Virus record (IMG/VR): IMGVR_UViG_3300005582_000010 | Coordinates: 1 to 57,789 of that record | Direction: 5' to 3' (one strand) | Source: a virus | Length of the DNA: 57,789 bases | Shown: positions 38,662 through 46,693 of the stretch, in pieces | Layout of the letters: each line of letters begins with the position of its first letter | Numbering within the stretch: position 1 is the stretch's first letter | The notes under the pieces: generated by a model | Told to the model about the DNA's origin: nothing | Databases searched by the model: none | The model's input: the letters and a program-made list of their open reading frames with translations, nothing else | Made by a program: the position numbers and the translations under genes

Positions 38662-39393
38662 TCACCAAGCACTAGTGTGCTCTGACACGACATCAAATAT
38701 CTTTTGAAGTAACTCTTGAGTTCCATTGAACCCAACCTCTGAGCCGTCACGCATCAAGAAGATAACGGAACCAATTAAACTCTTTTCGTCAAGCTTCTGA
38801 TCAGCTGGGGAAAGCATCTCAACTGCTTCTTCCTTTGACTTTGGAGTAAGCCCTTTATCTTTAGCCATGCGCTTAACTAGTGCTGAGGGCATCATCTCAA
38901 GAGTTTCACGATCATATGAAGCTTCGCCAAGATCTGGCATTTCATCTTCAATAACTGTTTCTTCTGAGTCATTCAAGATAATAGGAACAAGCCCATTAGT
39001 AAGTTCCAAAGTAGGAAGCTTGAGGTCAATGGCCATTGAGGCAACCTCAACAGAGTATTTCTCTTTGTCTTGGTCCCATAGCACAAGGACCATACCTTGT
39101 ACTTCACGCTCTTTAAGTGTGCGCACAATGTGTGCGTCAACATCTTGAACGACCATTACTGAGGTTGCTTTACTTGCTAAAACTTTAGGGGGATCTTTAA
39201 CTTCATCTTTTGCAACAATTGAAAAGATTGCTCCGTTGTCCAATACCCAGTCGTAGACAACTTCTAAACCGTCTGTCATTTTTCCATACCAGGGGATAAT
39301 AAATACTGATGAAACACCAATGTCATTTAATCCAGCTTCAATAACTTTGCGTGGTGCAACTCCAGCACCAACAACACCATATGCTTCTCTCAT
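38662..39393 (-). CDS. Hypothetical protein at the end of the virion operon, 243 aa
   Basis: An N-terminal alpha/beta half (SSVFIIPWYGKMTDGLEVVYD, then TSVMVVQDVDAH) and a helical acidic C-terminal half (PSALVKRMAKDKGLTPKSKE). The first half looks Rossmann-like; no catalytic motif is clear. It is the last gene before the terminator, just beyond the possible holin. Function unknown. Confidence 0.65.
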   Translation of the reverse strand: MREAYGVVGAGVAPRKVIEAGLNDIGVSSVFIIPWYGKMTDGLEVVYDWVLDNGAIFSIVAKDEVKDPPKVLASKATSVMVVQDVDAHIVRTLKEREVQGMVLVLWDQDKEKYSVEVASMAIDLKLPTLELTNGLVPIILNDSEETVIEDEMPDLGEASYDRETLEMMPSALVKRMAKDKGLTPKSKEEAVEMLSPADQKLDEKSLIGSVIFLMRDGSEVGFNGTQELLQKIFDVVSEHTSAW

Positions 39394-39401
39394 GGTTTCT
39401 C

Positions 39402-39656
39402 CTATCGTAGGTTCTTACGCTGAGCGAGATCACCCGCTAGCGTAAGTAATCTTAATAGGGTGTGCACCCCACCCGCAACCGCCGTGACAGCTAAACCTGA
39501 AATTATTAAGTCATCAAGTTGGCAGATTGCAGCAGCACCATAACCAAGTGCGATGCTTGCTAAAAGCTTTACCCATGGCATTGGTTCTTTTGGCAAGAGC
39601 GCATCAATTGTTTGTACAGTTTTATAAACAGCAAGGGAACAGATTAAGAAAAGCAT
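39402..39656 (-). CDS. Three-TM small membrane protein, holin candidate
   Basis: An 84-residue protein with hydrophobic segments about 1-17, 29-47 and 50-71 and a basic C-terminus (LAQRKNLR), a layout like class I holins. It is encoded right after the tail-tip gene (stop/start TAATG). Another holin candidate lies near the lysozyme-like gene at 13 kb; which one, if either, triggers lysis is open. Confidence 0.55.
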   Translation of the reverse strand: MLFLICSLAVYKTVQTIDALLPKEPMPWVKLLASIALGYGAAAICQLDDLIISGLAVTAVAGGVHTLLRLLTLAGDLAQRKNLR

Positions 39657-41431
39657 TATGGGTAAGTTACTCCTGGTATATGGTTAAACGTAATAGTCCA
39701 CTCTGGATCTGGGACAGTGCCGTTACTATACACTGGAGCAGTTCCAGTTGTAAGTTGTGTTACTGGTAACAGGTTGGTTAGAAACCTATTTGCTACTGCT
39801 CGTGTCTTTTGGTAGTTAGAGTTGTACACAGAAAAATTTTCAATTGGTAGTCCAGGTGAAGCGCCGTTTGGTGCTACTGGGTTATACCACCTGTAGTCAG
39901 AAATAGTATTTCCGTCTACAAGCCAACCACCAAAAGATGTGGTTCCATCAAAGTATTTGCCATTTGCCGCGCGCTCTAACAACATGTAATTAAAGTGTTG
40001 TTGTGCATCAACAACAGATTCTTGAAATATTGCAAAATACACAGGTGTGTAAGAAGTATAGGTTGAAGGAACAGTTAGCCTCCAATATTTAATACCAGCT
40101 ACCGTTGTTGCTGTGGTTGCCTGTGCTACAAGCACTGGAGCAGGACTAACGTTGCCATATGGTGCATCTTTATACAAAGCAACTTTTATAATACTGTTCT
40201 GTGCTGGTGAAATTGTTCCTGCCTGAACAGAGAAATAAAGGTCATCATTAGCAATTACATAGATGTAATTTGAGGTTGTTTGCAAAACATTAACTGAACC
40301 ACCAGAAGTTAAATCTGGGATGTATCCCCAAAGTTCGTTTCCAACAGTTGATCCTCCAGTAGCAGAAGGAGTACCACCTTCATATGTTGTTGTAAAAGTA
40401 GAAGTACTAGCAATACCTGCGTCTAGTTCAAGAGAAAAAGTAGACGAGGATGGCGAACCACCGTCAAACAAACCAGCAATGATTCGTTCTAGGTTTGGGT
40501 CTTTTAAGAGGTTCACTCTTTGTGCAAAAACTTTAACTACTTTATTAACTGTATCAATTTCAATATCAGACCCAGTTATTGCCTGCATTGCATACTCAAG
40601 GCTTCCAATGGTTCCTTCAGACCGGCGAAGATAACCAATAATGTTCATGAGACTACGTAAACGTGCTGAACCAAGTTCGTGTGCGCGTAGGTCAACTCCA
40701 AGGTCTTGTGCAAGATAATCAAGCACTTCGCTGTTAGCAAGCTGTGGGTCTTTCATTGAAATCATGAAGTCAAGCTCTGTCCGAACTTTGTCAATTTCAA
40801 ATCCAAAAATACTTAAGTAACGGTAAAGTGGGCCACCAAGACCTGTTGACATATTGTCATCAAGGGTTCGGTAATACTCTGGAATCTTCCTATACAGATC
40901 ATCAACACTGTTATATTTTGCTGGCGTTAAAACAGCAAGTTTTGCAGTTGGTTCGTAATACAGATCACCATCTCGTGATTCAAACTTTACAAACATTGTG
41001 TAATAAGCCCATTTGCCAGAAGGGACTTTATGGTAATAAATTTTTGAAGTTGCATCAGAAGTAATGACAGTTCCATCACTAACTGTTGGTGGCTCCCCAT
41101 CTTCTGAATAAGCAATTAACAAAGCAGTAGCTACTACTGTTGAGCTAGTTGGCGCCAAACTAAGGTCGTTAAGAGGGGCATCCCATGTAAGGATAATTTC
41201 CTCGTAGTCACTAACCTCTGCGGAAAAAAACGATGCGTAAGGTAAAAGTGATCCAGACCTAACTGGAGTATTTAGAATTGGGGCAACTAATAAATCGTCT
41301 GACTTAAGCCTTGAGTCATCATCAGTACGTACCGTTAAGCCTACGGAAGCAGCACCAGTACCCGATGGATACTGAACATAGCTACCATATTCTGCTGATA
41401 ATTTTTGAAGTGTAAAAGATTTACGTGCCAT
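39656..41431 (-). CDS. P2 gpI-like tail protein with added N- and C-terminal domains
   Basis: The start at 41431 (MARKSFTL) follows the gpJ-like stop. 591 residues in three parts: an N-terminal FN3-like beta domain (YEEIILTWDAPLNDLSLAPT region); a central gpI-type segment (VLDYLAQDLGVDLRAHELGS, LMNIIGYLRRSEGT), the wedge protein that joins baseplate and fibres; and a long C-terminal beta domain resembling a carbohydrate-binding module (YIYVIANDDLYFSVQAG). The C-terminal part may be the fibre or receptor-binding part, since no separate tail-fibre gene follows it. Confidence 0.8.
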   Translation of the reverse strand: MARKSFTLQKLSAEYGSYVQYPSGTGAASVGLTVRTDDDSRLKSDDLLVAPILNTPVRSGSLLPYASFFSAEVSDYEEIILTWDAPLNDLSLAPTSSTVVATALLIAYSEDGEPPTVSDGTVITSDATSKIYYHKVPSGKWAYYTMFVKFESRDGDLYYEPTAKLAVLTPAKYNSVDDLYRKIPEYYRTLDDNMSTGLGGPLYRYLSIFGFEIDKVRTELDFMISMKDPQLANSEVLDYLAQDLGVDLRAHELGSARLRSLMNIIGYLRRSEGTIGSLEYAMQAITGSDIEIDTVNKVVKVFAQRVNLLKDPNLERIIAGLFDGGSPSSSTFSLELDAGIASTSTFTTTYEGGTPSATGGSTVGNELWGYIPDLTSGGSVNVLQTTSNYIYVIANDDLYFSVQAGTISPAQNSIIKVALYKDAPYGNVSPAPVLVAQATTATTVAGIKYWRLTVPSTYTSYTPVYFAIFQESVVDAQQHFNYMLLERAANGKYFDGTTSFGGWLVDGNTISDYRWYNPVAPNGASPGLPIENFSVYNSNYQKTRAVANRFLTNLLPVTQLTTGTAPVYSNGTVPDPEWTITFNHIPGVTYP

Positions 41432-41432
41432 A

Positions 41433-42881
41433 TCAGCTCGATGTAGTAATGCCACCGGAGGTGGTCAGGGTGTACGTGCCTTTTTTAATTAATTGAATAT
41501 TTGTAGGAGAACTACCAGAAACAGTAACAGTGGCGTAAAGAACACCCTCAACGTTATGTATTGCTCTGTAAACGTCACCAATTTTAAGATCTTCACCAAA
41601 CTCAATTCCATTTAATTCAAACAAAACATCCAGAGCACTAGATACCGCTGAACTAACCGAAGACGCAACGTAGCTTTCATCAACATAGATTGTTGCACTA
41701 ACATTTTTTGGGACTAAAGTAATTGTACTTCCCGCCAAAACAGTTACACCTAAAGTTGCTAAAGGTTGAATGCTACTCACAATCTCGCTTTGAACAGAAG
41801 CTGGGACACCAACAGAAGCTGCTGAGTAAGAAGTGTATGAAGAAATATATGGTAATCCATATACAGTCACACTTCCACCGCTAGTTAGAGATGGGTCGTA
41901 CTTAGCTACAGCCTTATATACACCAGGAATAATTAGTGCAAGGTCAACAAAATCTTGAAGTGTTACAGCACGATTTTGTGATTTAATAACTGCTTTAAGT
42001 GATGTTTTAATTGAATCAACAGTCTCACCACTACTTCCACCAATTGCTGCGCTAGAAGACACGATTGCAATACCAAATGGTTGCGCTAATTTAAAAGAAG
42101 TTATTTTGTTTTGACTTAAATTTCCAGCAGCACCACTGGTAACGTTATAAGTTGCTGTAATTTTTGAGTTTGTTGGAGGAACCCTACCGCTAATCCTGTT
42201 ACCAAATACAATTTGAGTTTCGTTATTGGCATTTACATTTACTGAATAAACACTACTTGAGGTTGGGGCTAAGGCAACATCTGTAATTTTATTCCATGCA
42301 GTAGGTGTTACCCCATCTTCATAAACATAAACTTGCGCGCTTGTTGGAACTGCTGAAGTTTTTGCTAAGGAGTATTTTTGTCCAACCTGGCCAGATGCGG
42401 AAGTTGTCAAAACTTCTTCAACAATTTTTGTTCCTTGAGTTACCGGAATTGCAACGTTGGATACACCAGAGTTAATAACAACTGTTGAATTAGAAAAGAA
42501 TTCTAAATTGTCAGATTCACCAACACCAATAAAAACGGTATTTGCTGGGATGGTCACAGAAGCTGAAGAAGTGTTTGAAACATAAACAGTTGCTGTAGCT
42601 GATGTTCGTGTAAACGGAGTGTAATCAAATAAGTTGGCTAATGCCAACATGCTTTCCTTTTGTGTAGCAGTAGAAACAAAGGCTTCCCCAGCAGCACGGT
42701 CAATGTAATAATGGAGGATGTCGCCCATATAGGCCCACAAGTCAACCATAAGTACACCAAAGTCAGAAGGATCACGGTCAACCCATTCCGGAGTAACGCG
42801 TCCTGCTCGGAGCAGTAAGTCATTTCGAATATTTGTGTAGTCACGACTTGCAAAGTCAAAACCAGGTGTGTTCAATGCCAT
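41433..42881 (-). CDS. Baseplate wedge protein, P2 gpJ-like
   Basis: A 482-residue protein with the baseplate J family layout: N-terminal FASRDYTNIRNDLLLRAGRV and DPSDFGVLMVDLWAYMGDIL, a central beta domain, and a C-terminal region with SVTVYGLPYISS and DVYRAIHNVEG. It forms the wedge ring of the contractile baseplate with the gp25- and gpI-like proteins encoded on both sides. Confidence 0.9.
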   Translation of the reverse strand: MALNTPGFDFASRDYTNIRNDLLLRAGRVTPEWVDRDPSDFGVLMVDLWAYMGDILHYYIDRAAGEAFVSTATQKESMLALANLFDYTPFTRTSATATVYVSNTSSASVTIPANTVFIGVGESDNLEFFSNSTVVINSGVSNVAIPVTQGTKIVEEVLTTSASGQVGQKYSLAKTSAVPTSAQVYVYEDGVTPTAWNKITDVALAPTSSSVYSVNVNANNETQIVFGNRISGRVPPTNSKITATYNVTSGAAGNLSQNKITSFKLAQPFGIAIVSSSAAIGGSSGETVDSIKTSLKAVIKSQNRAVTLQDFVDLALIIPGVYKAVAKYDPSLTSGGSVTVYGLPYISSYTSYSAASVGVPASVQSEIVSSIQPLATLGVTVLAGSTITLVPKNVSATIYVDESYVASSVSSAVSSALDVLFELNGIEFGEDLKIGDVYRAIHNVEGVLYATVTVSGSSPTNIQLIKKGTYTLTTSGGITTSS

Positions 42882-42889
42882 GATTGCTC

Positions 42890-43300
42890 CTAAATTGAGG
42901 TGTCTTCAGTAGTAATTCCAGGTGCTGCTACCCTAAAGGATACAACCTGAGGTGCTGCTAATGGAATCCTGTAAACAACAGTTATACCTAAGGTTGTTTC
43001 ACTATTGCCATATGACGCAACAGTATCTGGGGGGGTTAACTTTATATTTAAAATGTCAGTACGACTAATATTGTCAGAGGCTTCTTGTTTGGCGTCAACA
43101 ATAAAGTCAGCAATTGAGAGATCATCAATTGATTCGTATAGTAATTGATTAATATTTGCACCATAACGATGTCGCATAACACGTTCGTATTGATTGGTAG
43201 TCAACACATTAATAATTTTTTGTTCAGCAGCAACTGTTGGAGAAGACGTTGTGCCTACACGCCCACCACTAAAATTAAAAGGCATTTTTATTGATTTCAT
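42890..43300 (-). CDS. Baseplate wedge protein, gp25/gpW-like
   Basis: A 136-residue protein. The family core is visible: GAEQKIINVL-like AAEQKIINVLTTNQYERVM, RHRYGANINQLLYES, then IRTD-like ISRTDILNIK and TLGITVVYRI. GPW/gp25 proteins bind the sheath to the baseplate. GGAGG precedes the ATG. The C-terminal 15 residues are an extra tail. Lies between the spike-like and gpJ-like genes as in P2-type clusters. Confidence 0.88.
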   Translation of the reverse strand: MKSIKMPFNFSGGRVGTTSSPTVAAEQKIINVLTTNQYERVMRHRYGANINQLLYESIDDLSIADFIVDAKQEASDNISRTDILNIKLTPPDTVASYGNSETTLGITVVYRIPLAAPQVVSFRVAAPGITTEDTSI

Positions 43301-43542
43301 TATGCTGAACCTCCGTCAATTCCAGATCCAGAACCTGGACCAGAGACTATGTGTACATTTGACATTTTTGAATCTTCTACAGCAACAAGTACTTGGTCAC
43401 CAGTAGAAACTGTCGGTGCATTAATGATAGTTGACACGGGCAGCGAAACTGCTGTTCCAAGTAACGCAGGTATTTGAACGTACACGGATGTTCCTGCACT
43501 GTATGAAACTACACCTCTGTAAAGTTTCATTCCGTCATACAT
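43300..43542 (-). CDS. Small OB-like baseplate protein (spike/gpV-like)
   Basis: An 80-residue beta-rich protein (LYRGVVSYSAGTSVYVQIPA, GDQVLVAVED) with a Gly/Ser-rich end. The size and beta pattern fit a single OB domain, and the position matches the spike protein in gpV/gpD-type clusters, but it lacks the long spike helix, so the call is by context. Stop/start overlap with the gp25-like gene is 1 nt. Confidence 0.6.
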   Translation of the reverse strand: MYDGMKLYRGVVSYSAGTSVYVQIPALLGTAVSLPVSTIINAPTVSTGDQVLVAVEDSKMSNVHIVSGPGSGSGIDGGSA

Positions 43543-44701
43543 AAGTCAATACTCTTTCAACGCTACTTTGCCATCTATTATTTACGTATTTTGAGTCTGG
43601 AGGGCTTTCTGCTAATTCAGTAGGTGGAACAAGGTATTCAGAAGTTGTATTAAAATCTCTAGATATATTTAAAGTTGTCATACAACTGGAGCCTCCAATT
43701 GTATGCTTTACTGCTTTTACATACCATAATCCTTCAAAATTAGTTTTGTAACCTGCAATGTTAACAATACCACCAGGTACTGTACCTATTGTTGCGCTTG
43801 TTTCTAGTACTGCATTAAATGGTAATTTTTTACGAATTTCAGCGGCAACTAATTTTTGTGCCTCACCAATCGACAAAGCTGAACTACGTAAAGCTGAGTT
43901 ATATTTTGAACCATGGCCAACACCAGACCATGAAAATTCTGGATCAGTATGGTCCCCTACAGATGTGTTAACCGTTCCCGTGTCATCAATAGAGTTAACT
44001 GAATAGTTCCAAGAAACACCTTCTGGTGTCAGGTACCCAAAAGTTCCATTAAATTTAAGGATTGAACCTGGGGATGGGGTAGATGAGCCAATTGGTGCAG
44101 TAAGCGTTTCATACGATGGCCTTCTACCAATAGCTTTAAATGGGTCCCAAATATGCATATGTGTGGCATTTACAGAAATGGAATATCCATAAGTAGCACA
44201 AAACGTGTTTAAAAATTCCCAATCAGATTGTTTAGCTTGTACAATTCTAGGTAATTTAAAACCATCGTCAATTACATCTAAACTAAAGCCATACGTTTCA
44301 GCCATATCTTTAGCAATGGTTACAACAGAAGCATTTTCCCATACTCTAGTTTTAGTGCCTTTCATATTTAAAGATGCACCAAAACACACAATACGTGTCA
44401 ATTGAAATGGGCTGTTATTAACAATTGACGATCCGCTAATAGCTTCGGGCTCTAAATAAAGAACATAACCACGAAACTCAGTTGTTCTACCCGGACCTAA
44501 AGTTACAGTTACACTAACTGCTGCGTCAATGTAATCGGTAATTGCCTTAGGTGGTATACCAGCTACATGCAAAGAAACAACATCATGTTTGTTTGCCGCT
44601 AAATCAATAACAATTTTTGTAATTGCATTGTAGTTAACCTCAACACCATTTATTTGTACAAAAACTTTTGGTGAAAGAGGGTTACCACTATGAACTATCA
44701 T
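43535..44701 (-). CDS. Baseplate hub protein, gpD/gp27-like
   Basis: The start at 44701 (MIVHSGNPLSP) forms an ATGA overlap with the LysM gene; 388 residues. Order of domains as in late-control gpD hubs: beta barrel with VQINGVEV, second barrel with FRGYVLYLEPEA, helical AKDMAETYGFSLDVID, then QSDWEFLNTFCATYGYSISV and a C-terminal barrel with GGIVNIAGY and WYVKAVKHTIGG. It forms the hub trimer that holds the spike and meets the tail tube. Confidence 0.82.
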   Translation of the reverse strand: MIVHSGNPLSPKVFVQINGVEVNYNAITKIVIDLAANKHDVVSLHVAGIPPKAITDYIDAAVSVTVTLGPGRTTEFRGYVLYLEPEAISGSSIVNNSPFQLTRIVCFGASLNMKGTKTRVWENASVVTIAKDMAETYGFSLDVIDDGFKLPRIVQAKQSDWEFLNTFCATYGYSISVNATHMHIWDPFKAIGRRPSYETLTAPIGSSTPSPGSILKFNGTFGYLTPEGVSWNYSVNSIDDTGTVNTSVGDHTDPEFSWSGVGHGSKYNSALRSSALSIGEAQKLVAAEIRKKLPFNAVLETSATIGTVPGGIVNIAGYKTNFEGLWYVKAVKHTIGGSSCMTTLNISRDFNTTSEYLVPPTELAESPPDSKYVNNRWQSSVERVLTYV

Positions 44702-44940
44702 GTTGGAATCCTTAATACCGTACCTGTTGGAAGTACATCTGGCCATTGGACTTGTGGGTTAATGTCAGCAATTTCCCAATATCGAGAACTATCATTTAAT
44801 ACTTTTGCAGCAAGTATTGGAAAGGTATCCCCATCACGTGAGGTGTACTGGTAGTAACTGCCCCCATTGTTAGTAACCCTGTCGGCAGTACGACCGCCAT
44901 TAGATAAACGGTACCTACTTGAAACTGTGTAATTTGCCAT
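44698..44940 (-). CDS. LysM-like tail protein, gpX-like
   Basis: An 80-residue protein with the LysM core: TSRDGDTFPILAAKVL, SSRYWEIADINPQ and PTGTVLRIP at the C-terminus. Small LysM proteins of this kind sit between tube and hub (P2 gpX, T4 gp53-type domains). It starts 14 nt from the larger tail gene and overlaps the hub gene by 4 nt. Confidence 0.85.
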   Translation of the reverse strand: MANYTVSSRYRLSNGGRTADRVTNNGGSYYQYTSRDGDTFPILAAKVLNDSSRYWEIADINPQVQWPDVLPTGTVLRIPT

Positions 44941-44953
44941 AATTAATCCTTAC

Positions 44954-46693
44954 CTATCCAACAATTATTACAGGAGTGTTGCCAAGCCAATTTAAATAAA
45001 AATTGTGTTCACCAATAGGGTTTTCCCCATTTACAACAAAGCTTTTAGTGCCAGTTCTAGTTATGGATGCTTCTGATGAAGCACTTGCTGACACAGATAT
45101 ATCAATATCAACAATATAATAAGATTCCATAAAGTATGAAGGAAGGTCACGATGGTCATCTTCAATCCATGCACTTTGTGCTGTATTTGAGACTACGGTA
45201 ACGTCACCAAAAGTTAAGTATGTCCTTCTTCTAATTCTCTTAGCACCTGAACCTGGCTCAGAAGTACCACTACCCCACTCCTCTTTAGAAGAGGCAGTTT
45301 CTGATCCTGAATAAGATCCCATTAATTTAAAGGTTGTGCCTGATGTATAAGACTTAGCTGCAAGAGCAGTTCTTGCTTGAGATTCAGATAACCCTGCCGT
45401 TGCGCCTGCACCTAGGCCATAAATACTCATTGTCCAGTTATATGTAATAGTTGGGCTTGACCCAGACTCATAAAGTTTTAAAATTGAATCAACATCGTTT
45501 CCATAGCGTGTCTCAACGCCATTTACGTTTACTGTGTAACCACCTTCTATTGGTTTAACACTTGGAAATCCAGTATAAAAAGTTCTATACAGACCAGCTT
45601 CTGAGCTAGTGAAATTGGTTGAAATTGGATTTTTAATGGCGTATAACCAAGCCGGTGCATATTGTGGTTTAGGATCATCCCATTCTCCAAAAGTGTCAGC
45701 ACCGTTTCTTGGTCGACCACCAGTGGCAAACTTGAATTTGTCCATTGTTTTAGCTAATGAAGTACTAAGTTCTTGTTTTGCTGCAGCAGTTTCTGCATCA
45801 GCTGCAGTTTTTGCGGAAGCTGCGTTTTCTAAATTTTTAGTTAAAAATGTATCTTGCTTTGCAAACCCAATGTACATAGCACTCATTGAAAGTGTTACTT
45901 TACATTGCATTGGAACCATGTTTGTATTGAACTTTAAAAATGCAACACTAGTTCCAGTTACAAAACCGTCAACCATAAATAACGAAGAAAACAAAACACG
46001 TACTGGGTTTGGCATTAGAAATGCTGCGTTACCATAATTTGATTCCATAATGTCTTTAATTTTTACGTCGTCGTAAATAATTTCAGCAGCAGGTGATCCT
46101 GCTGAGGCTGAACTTTGATTTGCAGCAGCATACTCATAAGAATTTTTTAATGATTCCATTTGAAACGCAAGCATTTCTTTTGAAAAACCTTGACCAATTA
46201 CAGAATATAAAACACGCAAATCTGCAAGAACACCTATGTCGTAAACGTCAAACTCACTAGTTTCTCCAAATAAATTTGCATTGCGGTCTACTGCTAGTGC
46301 TCCAGGTCCACCTTTTGCTAATTCCATAGACCTATCAAAAACTAAGTCAAAAGTAAAACTAGTAACAGCACCAATAGGTTGTGTCAGTTGGGCTGGGTCT
46401 TGAAGAATTGCGTGGTAAACGTCTTCACGCATTGACACATCTTGACGAATTTCTTGTGGATTAAATTGAAATTTACATTTACTTACAGGAAATGCTGCCC
46501 CTAAAGCAGGTTGGTCTAAGTTTCGAATATATCCACGATGTAGTTTGTAACTATCTTTTACTTTGTCAAGTGCTGCTTGGGCTTCAAGAAACCTAATACC
46601 CCTAGTAGGGTACGTAAAAGTTGGGTTTGTAATTCCACTACTGATTGGGTATTGATCAATAAATCCAAAATTTCCATCTTCGCGGTAACCCAT
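44954..46693 (-). CDS. Large tail protein, CIS-tube-like, 579 aa
   Basis: The N-terminal part has KCKFQFNPQEIRQDV and a later TFDLVFDRSME, matching the pattern of CIS tube/tube-initiator proteins (as in Afp7/PVC7). The middle is helical (residues ~300-345), and the C-terminal region is beta-rich (TYNWTMSIYG, TRTGTKSFVVNGEN). It lies directly after the tape measure gene, where a tube-hub adaptor is expected. The C-terminal half is larger than usual, and its role is unclear. Confidence 0.7.
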   Translation of the reverse strand: MGYREDGNFGFIDQYPISSGITNPTFTYPTRGIRFLEAQAALDKVKDSYKLHRGYIRNLDQPALGAAFPVSKCKFQFNPQEIRQDVSMREDVYHAILQDPAQLTQPIGAVTSFTFDLVFDRSMELAKGGPGALAVDRNANLFGETSEFDVYDIGVLADLRVLYSVIGQGFSKEMLAFQMESLKNSYEYAAANQSSASAGSPAAEIIYDDVKIKDIMESNYGNAAFLMPNPVRVLFSSLFMVDGFVTGTSVAFLKFNTNMVPMQCKVTLSMSAMYIGFAKQDTFLTKNLENAASAKTAADAETAAAKQELSTSLAKTMDKFKFATGGRPRNGADTFGEWDDPKPQYAPAWLYAIKNPISTNFTSSEAGLYRTFYTGFPSVKPIEGGYTVNVNGVETRYGNDVDSILKLYESGSSPTITYNWTMSIYGLGAGATAGLSESQARTALAAKSYTSGTTFKLMGSYSGSETASSKEEWGSGTSEPGSGAKRIRRRTYLTFGDVTVVSNTAQSAWIEDDHRDLPSYFMESYYIVDIDISVSASASSEASITRTGTKSFVVNGENPIGEHNFYLNWLGNTPVIIVG

